The position numbers were made by a program, and so were the translations under genes. This document shows positions 49,071 to 57,713 of a DNA stretch of 64,000 nt, one piece after another. Every line of letters starts with the position of its first letter. Position 1 is the first letter of the stretch. Origin of the DNA: Robertmurraya sp. FSL R5-0851. GTDB lineage: Bacteria; Bacillota; Bacilli; Bacillales; Cytobacillaceae. The stretch lies in assembly GCF_038002965.1 (NCBI RefSeq), contig NZ_JBBOOE010000001.1, forward strand, positions 4,569,001 through 4,633,000. Direction: 5' to 3'. Under the pieces are notes generated by a model, which worked only from the letters and a program-made list of their open reading frames with translations, was not told where the DNA came from and did no database searches.

Positions 49071-49580
49071 CTATCCTTGAAGATCTGTCTTCAGTTTCTC
49101 TTCCGATCTTTCCCACATACCTGCATCATGATTTTTCAGAAAATCAGTTAGAATTCCTTTTGAACGACTATCCATATGATCGACGATGATCTGACGTTTA
49201 ATCGACTTATCCATGCGATTCACATGCTCAGGTAGTGACTTATAGCCACGACGAATTTCACGGTCTACGGTCATTTCGCAAGCCGTCACACCCGCATAAT
49301 AAGGTCCTTCCTGCTTTCGGTCAATTGTGACCCAAACCAACCAGTAGGGCTTGGCGTTTGGAACTTCTTCCTTTGTTTTTAAAAACTTAATCCCTTTTTC
49401 CACCACACTTCTTGCGTGCATGGCACCCACATCAATGATCGCATCCCCGGCATCCACATCAATAATAACCGGTGAAACATTATCTAAGGAGAGAGCTCCA
49501 ACACCAAATCCTCCATGCCCTTCGGTTGGATCACTTTTAATAATATTAAAACCAATACTCTTCTTCTTTTTTTCTTCCAT
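49071..49580 (-). CDS. ywhD: YwhD family protein
   Basis: 169 aa, about the usual size. It starts KKKKSIGFNIIKSDPTEGHGGFGVG and contains PYYAGVTACEMTVDREIRRGYKSLPEHVNRMDKS, the conserved middle of the family. No signal peptide or membrane segment. Function is unknown. It follows ywhC by 15 nt and is co-transcribed, as in B. subtilis. Confidence 0.88.
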   Translation of the reverse strand: MEEKKKKSIGFNIIKSDPTEGHGGFGVGALSLDNVSPVIIDVDAGDAIIDVGAMHARSVVEKGIKFLKTKEEVPNAKPYWLVWVTIDRKQEGPYYAGVTACEMTVDREIRRGYKSLPEHVNRMDKSIKRQIIVDHMDSRSKGILTDFLKNHDAGMWERSEEKLKTDLQG

Positions 49581-49595
49581 AAAAATGAACGCCTC

Positions 49596-50264
49596 CTACA
49601 AAAATAACTGATAAAAGAACTGATCTAAAGTCGAAAGAATCGACGGAACGACTGTCGAATACAATGGATCAATCGTATATTGATCAAGTGGAGTTATAAC
49701 TAAAATAAGAAAGATGAGTGCTCCATATTGCTCATACTGTGTCATTTTAGCCCGTACATTCACCGGTACGAGGTCTTCAATAATTCGATATCCATCTAAC
49801 GGTGGAAATGGCAGCAGATTAAACACAAATAAAGCAACATTTAAATACAAAAATATATTAAGAAACTCAAACACGTATGAGGGTAGAGTTTCCACCGCAC
49901 CAGTAGCCACCAATCCATACAATAACACAAAGCCAAGAACGGATAGCATTAGATTACTAAGGGGCCCTGCTATTGATACAAGAATACTTGCTAACCGAGG
50001 ATTTTTAAAGAAAAAGCGATTGACTGGAACAGGTCTTGCCCAACCGAAGCCTATAATAAAAATTAACAATGTGCCAAAGGGGTCCAAGTGCTTCATCGGA
50101 TTTAGAGTTAGTCTGCCCTGATTTTTCGCCGTATCATCCCCAAACTTATAGGCCACCCACGCATGGGCAAATTCATGGACAGAAAACGCTACGATCAACG
50201 TAATAACCACGTATGGAATCATTTCTATATCAAAAGCTAAAAACCTAGATAATTGCTCCAACAC
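49596..50264 (-). CDS. ywhC: Site-2 protease family membrane metalloprotease YwhC
   Basis: 222 aa, about five membrane helices. The zinc motif HEFAH is at residues 30-34, and the second metal site is NLLPFPPLDGYRI. This is the compact M50 type without a PDZ domain. It would cut proteins within the membrane; its substrate is unknown. The GRLTLNPMKHLDPFG motif is typical. It forms a unit with ywhD. Confidence 0.92.
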   Translation of the reverse strand: MLEQLSRFLAFDIEMIPYVVITLIVAFSVHEFAHAWVAYKFGDDTAKNQGRLTLNPMKHLDPFGTLLIFIIGFGWARPVPVNRFFFKNPRLASILVSIAGPLSNLMLSVLGFVLLYGLVATGAVETLPSYVFEFLNIFLYLNVALFVFNLLPFPPLDGYRIIEDLVPVNVRAKMTQYEQYGALIFLILVITPLDQYTIDPLYSTVVPSILSTLDQFFYQLFL

Positions 50265-50407
50265 GTCAACTCCTTTTCGAAGACTCTACTTAGCCAAATT
50301 ATACATGAAATATAGGATAAATGGAAAAATGAGTATTCCTTTCTCACGTTTGGAACATTATGATTAGGTTAAGAAGAACTTACATATCTCTCAAGGAGGC
50401 AATCATC

Positions 50408-50593
50408 ATGCCATACGTAACTGTAAAAATGCTAGAAGGCCGTACTGACGACCAAAAGAAAGCTCTTGTGGAAAAAGTAACCGCTGCTGTCGTGGAAACA
50501 ACGGGAGCACCTGCTAAGAAAGTCGTTGTATTCATTGATGAAATGACGAAAAATAATTATGGGATTGCTGGAAAAAGGCTGTCTGACGAGTAA
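50408..50593 (+). CDS. ywhB: 4-oxalocrotonate tautomerase family enzyme YwhB
   Basis: 61 aa from the ATG at 50408 (AAGGAGG 9 nt upstream); a frame 16 codons longer is not used. After removal of Met the chain begins with the catalytic Pro1 (PYVTVKMLEGRTDDQKKALVEKVT). Arg residues for substrate binding are in place. These small hexameric enzymes interconvert keto and enol acids; the natural substrate is unknown. Divergent from ywhC. Confidence 0.95.
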   Translation: MPYVTVKMLEGRTDDQKKALVEKVTAAVVETTGAPAKKVVVFIDEMTKNNYGIAGKRLSDE

Positions 50594-50607
50594 AATTAGT
50601 TTTTGGG

Positions 50608-50680
50608 TGTCGGTTGTTATGCATTCTCTTCGCTGGTATTCCTATTGGAATACAGGCTCGATTCTGCATAACAACCGACA
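50608..50680. ncRNA. 73-nt structured element, member 1 (ywhB-ywgA gap)
   Basis: TGTCGGTTGTTATGCA (50608-50623) and TGCATAACAACCGACA (50665-50680) pair perfectly over 16 bp. Inside is a hairpin GTATTCC-TATT-GGAATAC flanked by TTCTCTTCGCTG and AGGCTCGATTC. The inner sequence is nearly the same as in member 2 although the outer stem differs. On the plus strand it is followed by ATATTTTTTAC and might end ywhB transcription. Confidence 0.8.
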
Positions 50681-50696
50681 ACATATTTTTTACAAA

Positions 50697-50727
50697 AGAG
50701 GCTTGGACATAAAAAGTCCAAGCCTCT
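50697..50727 (-). terminator. Terminator of ywgA
   Basis: AGAGGCTTGGAC and GTCCAAGCCTCT form a perfect 12-bp stem 3 nt after the ywgA stop, followed by TTTTGTA on the minus strand. Confidence 0.9.
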
Positions 50728-50730
50728 CTT

Positions 50731-51240
50731 TTATACAGGGACCACTTTCCCCTTTAATGCTTCAATATATTCATACGCCTGCTTAATTTCGTCTTCGGTG
50801 TATTTTTGCTTGCTCTTTAGAGTAAAGATTTTTTCCTTTACTTCCTCTACTTCTAAATCGTCAAAGAAAAGTACGGTTGATACGAGTTCTAGAAACCTAG
50901 CATTCTGGCTATTCATGTCGGTTAAACAATCCTCTAAAGCCGGAAGTTCCACTAGGTTCATATTTAAAAATTCCATACCCTCATCTGTTAAGGAGTAGCG
51001 GTACTGCATGTAACCGCCCTTTTTCTCCTTCACCTCGTTAAGAAAGCCCATATTGCATAGCTCTTCTACACGAAGGGTCAACTCTTCGGAGTAAGGTCCA
51101 TAAAAGTGAAACTGAAACCTCTCTTGGAAAGGAAAATCTACTTTTTTCGCTATATAAATCATTTTTTGCAGTTTTTTCCGACCAACAATTTCCCCTGCCG
51201 CTGCAAAAGCTTGCATTATTTTGGCATGATCCTTTAACAA
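50731..51240 (-). CDS. ywgA: YwgA family protein
   Basis: 169 aa. N-terminal winged-helix-like segment (HAKIMQAFAAAGEIVGRKKLQKMIYIAKKVDFPFQERFQFHFYGPYSEEL) followed by charged helices. The GRKKLQK..Y..K and FxFYGPYS pattern resembles the DUF4065/antitoxin-like fold, but no partner toxin is nearby. Function is unknown. It lies 42 nt after ywfO on the same strand. Confidence 0.85.
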   Translation of the reverse strand: MLKDHAKIMQAFAAAGEIVGRKKLQKMIYIAKKVDFPFQERFQFHFYGPYSEELTLRVEELCNMGFLNEVKEKKGGYMQYRYSLTDEGMEFLNMNLVELPALEDCLTDMNSQNARFLELVSTVLFFDDLEVEEVKEKIFTLKSKQKYTEDEIKQAYEYIEALKGKVVPV

Positions 51241-51282
51241 TGAGACCCTCTCCTACTTCTATATTTATATCAAGCACCTATC

Positions 51283-52581
51283 TCATAGGTCTAGTAAGTT
51301 GCGAATTTGCTTTTTAATGTTCTTTTTAGATGAATCGTCCTTTAAAAGATCTGCAGGGAAATACAACTTATGGTCTGTTCTTCTTTTCCCTGAAATGGCA
51401 TCAACGATCTGAGATTCTCTTGAAAGCTCTCTTACTTCTCCATTTTTCATAAGAAGTTGAATCGGCAGGCGCTCTTCTTCCTCACCTGGTCGATAAAAGT
51501 CGTATGGTAAGTCTGACGAGGAATCAACGACTAAATAATACTCCGGGTCAAGACCCGCCTTAGCAAATAAGGTAGAAAGCTCGCTTAGCTTCTTATATTC
51601 TTTCGCTGGGTCAAACTCCACATATTTAAACAAATTTCGATCCATAAAACGGACACACAGGTCACGCAAGATCAAATCCTCTTCCTCTTCCCACATTTGG
51701 AAGTAATAGAGAATAACGGCTTCATCTAATTTCAAATAGTCATAAAGGGTAATATTTTCAGCAAATACAGAATAAAAGTGAATCGGTTCGTGCTTAAATT
51801 GGTAGCCTTTTTGGTACAAATGCTTGGCACGGTGGAGAATCTTGGTCAAAATGACCTCTGCACTACGAGTAACGGGATGGAAGTACACCTGCCAATACAT
51901 TTGGTATCGACTCATGATGTAGTCTTCCACTGCATGCATACCACTTTGCTTGATCACGACTTGATCTTCTTTTGGCCGCATCACGCGTAGAATCCGTTCC
52001 ATATCAAAATGCCCATAGCTCACACCTGTAAAGTACGCATCACGCTGTAAATAATCCATACGATCCGCGTCAATCTGGCTAGAAATCAAGCTAATCACGA
52101 GCTTGTTCGGTGAGGTTTTGGCGATCACCTCAGCGACCATCTTCGGGAAATCCTTGCTTACCTTTGTAAGAACCCTATTTACTTCTGTGTTGCCAAGAAT
52201 AATCTTTTGTGTAAAAGCTTCATGATCGAGGTCGAATACTTTTTCAAACGAATGCGAAAAGGGACCATGTCCGAGGTCGTGAAGGAGTGCAGCACAAAGT
52301 GAAAGCAAACGCTGCTCACTGTTCCACTCCGGTCGTCCATCAAATACATCATCAATAATGCGACGAATGATTTCATAGACTCCGAGCGAATGGTTAAAAC
52401 GGCTATGCTCTGCCCCGTGAAATGTAAGATATGTCGTTCCAAGCTGCTTAATCCGGCGTAGACGTTGGAATTCCTTCGTACCAATCAAATCCCAAATCAC
52501 ACGGTCTCTCACATGTACATAACGATGAACGGGATCTTTAAAAACCTTTTCCTCCACTAGCTTTTCCTGTGAATATGCCAC
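51283..52581 (-). CDS. ywfO: HD-domain phosphohydrolase YwfO
   Basis: 432 aa. HD-superfamily (dGTPase/SAMHD1-like). Metal ligands are visible: GAEHSRFNHSLGVYEI, AALLHDLGHGPFSHSFE and SQIDADRMDYLQRDAYFTGV. B. subtilis YwfO acts on nucleoside triphosphates in vitro as I recall; the true substrate is not certain. ATG start after AAGAGGGAT. A 73-nt structured element lies about 147 nt upstream of its start. Confidence 0.92.
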   Translation of the reverse strand: MAYSQEKLVEEKVFKDPVHRYVHVRDRVIWDLIGTKEFQRLRRIKQLGTTYLTFHGAEHSRFNHSLGVYEIIRRIIDDVFDGRPEWNSEQRLLSLCAALLHDLGHGPFSHSFEKVFDLDHEAFTQKIILGNTEVNRVLTKVSKDFPKMVAEVIAKTSPNKLVISLISSQIDADRMDYLQRDAYFTGVSYGHFDMERILRVMRPKEDQVVIKQSGMHAVEDYIMSRYQMYWQVYFHPVTRSAEVILTKILHRAKHLYQKGYQFKHEPIHFYSVFAENITLYDYLKLDEAVILYYFQMWEEEEDLILRDLCVRFMDRNLFKYVEFDPAKEYKKLSELSTLFAKAGLDPEYYLVVDSSSDLPYDFYRPGEEEERLPIQLLMKNGEVRELSRESQIVDAISGKRRTDHKLYFPADLLKDDSSKKNIKKQIRNLLDL

Positions 52582-52727
52582 TGTAGAATCCCTCTTCCTA
52601 TCTATCTTTAAACTATTATAACTTGATTCATTCTACAATTCACCCTAAAAAAGGAAAAAATCTACAGAATTTCGACAAATTTAGAAGACAACATTCAACC
52701 TTTTTCTCCCCAACTCGGGTAGTAACA

Positions 52728-52800
52728 TGTCTGATGGGCTGCATTCTCTTCGCTGGTATTTCTATCGAAATAAAGGCTCGATTTTGCATCCCATCAGACA
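52728..52800. ncRNA. 73-nt structured element, member 2 (upstream of ywfO)
   Basis: TGTCTGATGGGCTGCA (52728-52743) and TGCATCCCATCAGACA (52785-52800) pair over 16 bp with one mismatch. The inner 41 nt match member 1 at about 34 positions. Its hairpin TATTTC-TATC-GAAATA shows a compensating change from TATTCC/GGAATA. Confidence 0.8.
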
Positions 52801-52816
52801 AATAATCAAAGAAAAA

Positions 52817-52845
52817 ACCACCTATCTTCCGTACCAATAGGTGAT
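52817..52845 (-). terminator. Terminator of the DUF1450 gene
   Basis: ACCACCTAT and ATAGGTGAT arms pair with one mismatch just after the stop, with TTTTTTC on the minus strand. Confidence 0.78.
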
Positions 52846-52846
52846 T

Positions 52847-53071
52847 TTATTTTTTCAGCTTCTTATTAATTTTATCCATTAATTCTTCTTCTGTTAGCGC
52901 AGCAAGGGGACGGTTATTCACGAATGCGAATGTTTTCTTTCTCCCTGGTCCGCAGTATGATTGGCAGCCAATTTCAATCGTTGCCTCAGGATCCATATCC
53001 TTTAGTCGAGGAATCAACGTTTTTAAATTTACGGCCTGACAATCGTCACACACACGAAATTCATTTGCCAT
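52847..53071 (-). CDS. DUF1450 family protein
   Basis: 74 aa. Cysteines in CDDCQAVN and [23 protein letters not shown] are conserved in DUF1450 (YuzB-like) proteins and suggest metal or iron-sulfur binding in a thioredoxin-like ferredoxin fold. Function unknown. ATG start after AAGGGTTGTAA. It stands alone between ywfO and the divergent rsfA. Confidence 0.85.
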   Translation of the reverse strand: MANEFRVCDDCQAVNLKTLIPRLKDMDPEATIEIGCQSYCGPGRKKTFAFVNNRPLAALTEEELMDKINKKLKK

Positions 53072-53262
53072 CTATATTACAACCCTTTCTTCGGTGCAAA
53101 CTAAGCCAAGTAAACTCTTTTTAATAATCTAAACGGTATTTTACCGTTTCTTTTCTCCTAATGCAAGCTGTAATCCTTAGCCGAATATCCATAAAAAACC
53201 TGTCTATCTAGTCAAATCTTAAATATTTTCGAAAAAAACTCTACTATCCTTGCAATCAATTT

Positions 53263-53292
53263 GTATAAAACCAGCCGCATGTGGTCATGCTT
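53263..53292 (+). promoter_or_regulatory. Candidate sigma-F promoter of rsfA
   Basis: GTATA (53263-53267) matches GywTA. A 15-nt spacer is followed by GGTCATGCTT (53283-53292), a partial -10. rsfA is sigma-F dependent in B. subtilis. Confidence 0.45.
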
Positions 53293-53337
53293 TAACTAAG
53301 AACTTGAAAATGTATTCTGGTTAGGGAGTTGAGTAGA

Positions 53338-54093
53338 ATGAAAGTTAGACAAGATGCATGGACAGATGAAAATGACTTATTACTAGCTGAAACCGTTTTA
53401 CGACATGTTAGAGAAGGAAGCACACAGCTAAATGCATTTGAAGAGGTTGGGGACAAGCTTAATCGTACCTCTGCAGCATGTGGTTTCCGCTGGAATGCCG
53501 TTGTAAGGCATCGCTACGAAAAAGCATTACAATTAGCTAAAAAGCAACGAAAGCAGCGTCAAAGAATACTAGGAAAAGACCAGGGTGGGAAAAAGAAACT
53601 ATTATACTCACCACCAGTTCCAACACTAGAAGAAGTTGGCCCAATTGCAGCAGCTGAAGTAGAAACTTATGAAGTACCAAATTTCTCAGAAGAAATGGCT
53701 ATTGAGCCAGCAGAGATCGCTCAAAGCGTTACACAAGTGGCCTTACCAAGCCCGGTCGCATCACAAACGCAAGCTCCAAGAGACATGAATATGGAAACGG
53801 TAATCTCGTATCTACGATCACTAGGTGGGTCTAATATTCAAGTGGATATTTTAAAAAGTGAGAATGAGAGACTGAAGCGCGAAATCGCTTCATTGAAGAG
53901 ACGTAATGAAGAGCTAGAAGGAAAAATTAATCATCTTGAGCAAAATACAGAAATCATCCAGGAAGATTACGAGACATTAATGAAAATCATGAATCGCGCT
54001 CGTAAACTAGTGGTGTTAGAGGAAGAAGAAGACCGCCCAGCCACTAAATTCAAAATGGACCGAAATGGAAATCTCGAAAAGATTGCTGAGTAG
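53338..54093 (+). CDS. rsfA: RsfA-family forespore transcription regulator
   Basis: 251 aa from the ATG at 53338 (GGGAG about 11 nt upstream); a TTG three codons earlier is too close to the ribosome site. The N-terminal Myb/SANT-like DNA-binding domain is VRQDAWTDENDLLLAETVLRHVREGSTQL...GFRWNAVVRHRYEKA. A flexible Pro/Ala-rich middle is followed by a coiled coil (about 160-210: ILKSENERLKREIASLKRRNEELEGKINHLEQ). B. subtilis RsfA tunes sigma-F genes in the prespore. Confidence 0.92.
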   Translation: MKVRQDAWTDENDLLLAETVLRHVREGSTQLNAFEEVGDKLNRTSAACGFRWNAVVRHRYEKALQLAKKQRKQRQRILGKDQGGKKKLLYSPPVPTLEEVGPIAAAEVETYEVPNFSEEMAIEPAEIAQSVTQVALPSPVASQTQAPRDMNMETVISYLRSLGGSNIQVDILKSENERLKREIASLKRRNEELEGKINHLEQNTEIIQEDYETLMKIMNRARKLVVLEEEEDRPATKFKMDRNGNLEKIAE

Positions 54094-54139
54094 AAAATAG
54101 ATATATTTTGGGAGAGTAGGCAATAATATCTCTTAGTTG

Positions 54140-54170
54140 AAAAGCCGTACCTTTATTGGGTACGGCTTTT
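54140..54170. terminator. Bidirectional terminator between rsfA and lipL
   Basis: AAAAGCCGTACC and GGTACGGCTTTT pair over about 12 bp around a short loop, with A/T-runs on both sides, between two converging genes. Confidence 0.88.
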
Positions 54171-54179
54171 GTACTTCTC

Positions 54180-55028
54180 TTATTCATTCGCCTCAACTAA
54201 AAATTTATCATTCCGCTCCACGACTCTTAAGACATACGAATCAAGCATTTGCAATTCTTCTTCCGTTAACACGCCCGCTTGCAAGATCCCTGCCTTCTTT
54301 TTCAAGGTGAGCAATAGCCTTAGCATTACATCTTGAACCGTAAGTGAAACCCCAAACAATTCAGATAAAGAAGCCATAACCCTTGGCTTTATTTTTGGAT
54401 AAGAGAATTTCGTCTCTTCCCCCTTAGTAGCTCGATTATAAAACTCTTGAATAACCTTGGCACGTTCGCTTCCACTTCCCGTTACACAAAGGTAGATTTG
54501 AACCGCCACACCGCCTCGCAAACGCCGCTGTGAGATTCCAGCAAACTTTTTTCCATCAATGCTTAAGTCATAGCTTCCCGGACAATATGATCCTACAATT
54601 TCTCGAGCCTCAATCGAGCGTTCAAAATCAGCAAACATCTCTTGAATAAGCGTCCACATCGCATCGTATCCGCGATTGATATCAATTCCCTTTTCCTGTT
54701 CTGGGAGAATAATTGATAGATTGAGAACTCCCTCGTCGAGGACAACAGCTAATCCACCTGAGTTCCGAACGATATACTCGTAGTTTCGACCTTTCAAGTA
54801 CTGTAATCCATCACTTATATAAGGCAATCTAGTATCTTGGATTCCAAGTACAATGGTATCAGCATGAACCCAAGCCCGAACCGTCGCTGGTGCTCCCTTG
54901 GTACCAATCGAGGCGCAGAGCGTATCATCATACCCAAACGAATGAAGAGCACTCATATGAAGTCCCGTACTTGATTGATCAATAATTCGCCAGGTAGGCT
55001 GGTTTAATAGTTTCTGCGCTTCTTCCAT
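54180..55028 (-). CDS. lipL: Octanoyl-[GcvH]:protein N-octanoyltransferase LipL
   Basis: 282 aa. Member of the lipoate-protein ligase A/B fold. The active-site Cys is C149 in [27 protein letters not shown], with the conserved Lys161 (GKKFAG). It moves octanoyl groups from GcvH to the E2 subunits of 2-oxo-acid dehydrogenases, the amidotransfer step known in B. subtilis. ATG start; GGAGAC upstream. It follows pta on the same strand, past pta's terminator. Confidence 0.94.
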   Translation of the reverse strand: MEEAQKLLNQPTWRIIDQSSTGLHMSALHSFGYDDTLCASIGTKGAPATVRAWVHADTIVLGIQDTRLPYISDGLQYLKGRNYEYIVRNSGGLAVVLDEGVLNLSIILPEQEKGIDINRGYDAMWTLIQEMFADFERSIEAREIVGSYCPGSYDLSIDGKKFAGISQRRLRGGVAVQIYLCVTGSGSERAKVIQEFYNRATKGEETKFSYPKIKPRVMASLSELFGVSLTVQDVMLRLLLTLKKKAGILQAGVLTEEELQMLDSYVLRVVERNDKFLVEANE

Positions 55029-55075
55029 CGTTTCCGTCTCCTCGTGTTTTCTTGCCTTTATTTTACCATAGAAAA

Positions 55076-55099
55076 GAGCCAGTTAAAGAGAACTGGCTC
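55076..55099 (-). terminator. Terminator of pta
   Basis: GAGCCAGTT and AACTGGCTC form a 9-bp stem 8 nt after the pta stop, followed by TTTTCTA on the minus strand. Confidence 0.88.
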
Positions 55100-55107
55100 A
55101 CTAGTAA

Positions 55108-56085
55108 TTATTGACTTAATGCTTGAGCAGCTGTGATAAGTGACAGCTTGTATACATCTTCCTCGTTACAACCGCGAGAAAGATCGTTCACAGGGCGGTT
55201 TAAGCCTTGTAAAATAGGTCCAACTGCTTCAAAATTTCCTAAACGCTGAGCAATTTTGTAACCAATATTACCAGCTTCTAAGCTTGGGAAAACAAATACG
55301 TTCGCATCCCCTTGAATTACTGAGTCTGGAGCTTTTTTCTTTGCTACAGAAGGAACAAACGCAGCATCAAATTGGAACTCTCCATCTAATACAAGAAGAG
55401 GATCTCTAAGCTTTGCTTCTTGAACAGCAGCAGATACCTTTTCCGTTTCTGGAGATTTCGCAGAACCCTTTGTTGAGAAGCTAAGCATAGCCACTCTCGG
55501 CTCGATATCAAACATTCTTGCTGTTTTTGCACTTTCTACAGCGATTTCAGCTAAGTCTTGTGCATCTGGAGCAATATTGATTGCACAATCAGCAAACACA
55601 TACTTTTCCTCTTCGCGTACCATAACAAATACACCTGATGTTTTACGAACGCCTTCTTTTGTTTTGATGATTTGAAGCGCAGGTCTTACCGTATCAGCTG
55701 TTGAATGGGCTGCACCACTTACTAGTCCGTCCGCTTTGTTTGAATAAACAAGCATCGTTCCAAAGTAATTTTCATCAAGTAAAATCTTGCGTGCATCCTC
55801 TTCCGTTACTTTCCCTTTTCTTCTTTCAATAAAAGATGCCACTAACTCATCCATCATTGCAAATTGACTTGGATCGTAGATTTCAGCCTTCTCTAAAGAC
55901 ACGCCTAATTCTTTTGCCTTTGATTCAATTGCTTCTATATTTCCTATTAAAATAGGCGTTAAAACATTCTCTTCAGCTAAACGTCCAGCTGCATTAATAA
56001 TTCTTTCGTCTAAACCTTCAGGAAAAACGATTTTAATGTTTTGTCCACTTACTTTTTCCTTCAGTCCTGTAAATAGGTCGCTCAT
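55108..56085 (-). CDS. pta: Phosphate acetyltransferase
   Basis: 325 aa, the short bacterial form. Converts acetyl-CoA plus phosphate to acetyl phosphate for overflow acetate production. Typical stretches: KIVFPEGLDERIINAAGRL, DGLVSGAAHSTADTVRPALQIIK, VFPSLEAGNIGYKIAQRLG and GLNRPVNDLSRG. ATG start after GGGAGGA. A good cre site upstream of the promoter suggests activation by CcpA in excess sugar, as known for B. subtilis pta. Confidence 0.97.
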   Translation of the reverse strand: MSDLFTGLKEKVSGQNIKIVFPEGLDERIINAAGRLAEENVLTPILIGNIEAIESKAKELGVSLEKAEIYDPSQFAMMDELVASFIERRKGKVTEEDARKILLDENYFGTMLVYSNKADGLVSGAAHSTADTVRPALQIIKTKEGVRKTSGVFVMVREEEKYVFADCAINIAPDAQDLAEIAVESAKTARMFDIEPRVAMLSFSTKGSAKSPETEKVSAAVQEAKLRDPLLVLDGEFQFDAAFVPSVAKKKAPDSVIQGDANVFVFPSLEAGNIGYKIAQRLGNFEAVGPILQGLNRPVNDLSRGCNEEDVYKLSLITAAQALSQ

Positions 56086-56156
56086 GACGAATCCTCCCTT
56101 ATGTACTATACCTTTAGCATACGCTTACCACATAAAATTTCAACCGTTTCACAGAT

Positions 56157-56170
56157 TGTTACCGTTTCCA
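56157..56170 (-). promoter_or_regulatory. cre site (CcpA) upstream of pta
   Basis: On the minus strand TGGAAACGGTAACA matches 13 of 14 positions of TGWAANCGNTNWCA. It lies about 65 nt before a start point predicted from TATAGT at 56105-56110. That upstream placement fits activation rather than repression. Confidence 0.7.
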
Positions 56171-56361
56171 CATAAAAAGTTTTTGTTTTCTGAATAGTCC
56201 ACAAAAATCCTTATCTTCTTTACTATCTGCCATTCTCATTAAAAATATCCTTTTTAAATCAAACCATAGTGAAAATTCAGGTTTTATTCACACGTTTACT
56301 GGTGAAACTATGGTATAGTATGTTTTGTACATTATAATAATTCTAATAAGGAGTGAAACAA

Positions 56362-57108
56362 ATGGCAGAAGCAGCACAAACCCTTGATGGCTGGTATTGT
56401 TTACATGACTTCCGTACAATTAACTGGAGTGCTTGGAAATTACTATCAAGCGACGACAGACAAACCGCGATTCATGAATTTTTAGGTTTAGTAGAAAAAT
56501 GGAATGCCACTCAAGATAAGAAAGAAGGCAGCCATGCTTTATATACAATTGTTGGTCAAAAAGCTGATTTTATGATGATGATTTTACGTCCAACGATGGA
56601 AGAATTAAATGAAATCGAAACAGAATTCAATAAGACGATGCTTGCTGAATATACCATTCCAGCTCATTCTTATGTATCTGTAGTAGAGCTAAGCAACTAT
56701 CTTCCAGCTGATCAGGACCCTTATCAAAGCCCTGAAATCCTTGCTCGTTTGTATCCAACTCTACCAAAAGCAAAGCATGTGTGCTTCTATCCAATGGACA
56801 AGCGTCGCCAAGGAAATGACAACTGGTACATGCTACCGATGGAAGAACGCCGTTCCATGATGCGCAGTCACGGGATGATTGGTAGACGGTATGCAGGAAA
56901 AGTAAAGCAGATCATTACCGGATCTGTTGGCTTTGACGATTACGAATGGGGAGTAACACTCTTCTCAGATGAAGCTTTACAATTTAAAAAGCTCGTGTAC
57001 GAAATGCGCTTTGATGAAGTGAGTGCACGTTACGGTGAATTTGGTGCCTTCTTTATAGGAAATTTACTAGAAATTGATCGTCTACATAGCTTCTTACACG
57101 TAAACTAA
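56362..57108 (+). CDS. hemQ: Coproheme decarboxylase HemQ (chlorite dismutase-like)
   Basis: 248 aa from the ATG at 56362 (AAGGAGTG 7 nt upstream). It decarboxylates coproheme to haem b, the last step of the Gram-positive haem route. The haem-ligand His is H170 in [16 protein letters not shown], and the C-terminal [31 protein letters not shown] is the family signature. Divergent from pta. Earlier annotations call it chlorite dismutase, but the Firmicutes lineage acts as HemQ. Confidence 0.96.
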   Translation: MAEAAQTLDGWYCLHDFRTINWSAWKLLSSDDRQTAIHEFLGLVEKWNATQDKKEGSHALYTIVGQKADFMMMILRPTMEELNEIETEFNKTMLAEYTIPAHSYVSVVELSNYLPADQDPYQSPEILARLYPTLPKAKHVCFYPMDKRRQGNDNWYMLPMEERRSMMRSHGMIGRRYAGKVKQIITGSVGFDDYEWGVTLFSDEALQFKKLVYEMRFDEVSARYGEFGAFFIGNLLEIDRLHSFLHVN

Positions 57109-57117
57109 GCATTTATG

Positions 57118-57143
57118 AACCCTCTAGCTTTTGCTAGGGGGTT
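57118..57143 (+). terminator. Terminator of hemQ
   Basis: AACCCTCTAGC and GCTAGGGGGTT pair with a TTTT loop, followed by TTTTCTA. Confidence 0.88.
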
Positions 57144-57158
57144 TTTTCTATTTCCTAG

Positions 57159-57187
57159 GAATAAAAGAATTTCCCTTCACATACGAA
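57159..57187 (+). promoter_or_regulatory. Candidate sigma-E promoter of cwlJ
   Basis: GAATAAA (57159-57165) is a partial match to the sigma-E -35 (KMATATT). A 14-nt spacer leads to CATACGAA (57180-57187), 6 of 8 to CATACAHT. cwlJ is sigma-E controlled in B. subtilis. Confidence 0.5.
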
Positions 57188-57263
57188 TGAATTAGTGAGC
57201 TGTTCCTTTATTTGACCCTTTCATCTCACCACAGAAGGTACAACACGAAGAGAGGTGAAATTC

Positions 57264-57686
57264 ATGGGTGTGATCCCTTACACAGAAGAGCATGTAAAGC
57301 TTTTGGCCCGATTAATTCGAGCAGAAGCGGAAGGCGAAGGAAATTTAGGTATGCTGTTAGTTGGAAATGTTGGTGTGAACAGAGTAAGAGGACAGTGTCT
57401 GGATTTTAAAGACATTCGTGACATACAAAAAATGGTCTTTCAGCGTCCGGGTGGATTTGAAGCAACCGTCAAAGGTTACTTTTACCAAGCTGCAAGAAAA
57501 AATGAGATAAAGCTTGCAAGACGTGTAATAAAAGGGGAGCGATTTCATCCCGCTTCAAATGCTCTTTGGTTTTTTAGACCATCGGGCCCTTGTCCCGCTC
57601 AGTGGTATAACCAGTGGAACACAGGTCGTTTTAAGGCACACTGCTTCTTCAGTCCATCCCAGCAGGATTGTCCAAAAGTATATTAA
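57264..57686 (+). CDS. cwlJ: Spore cortex-lytic enzyme CwlJ
   Basis: 140 aa from the ATG at 57264 (GAGAGGTG upstream; a GTG three codons earlier overlaps that site). Hydrolase_2/SleB-type domain, RLIRAEAEGEGNLGMLLVGNVGVNRV with the catalytic Glu, and the C-terminal CPAQWYNQWNTGRFKAHCFF. No signal peptide, which is typical of CwlJ as opposed to SleB. It degrades cortex peptidoglycan during germination and needs GerQ, whose gene follows 27 nt later. Confidence 0.95.
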   Translation: MGVIPYTEEHVKLLARLIRAEAEGEGNLGMLLVGNVGVNRVRGQCLDFKDIRDIQKMVFQRPGGFEATVKGYFYQAARKNEIKLARRVIKGERFHPASNALWFFRPSGPCPAQWYNQWNTGRFKAHCFFSPSQQDCPKVY

Positions 57687-57713
57687 ATACGATTACTAAT
57701 TGGAGGGATTTCT

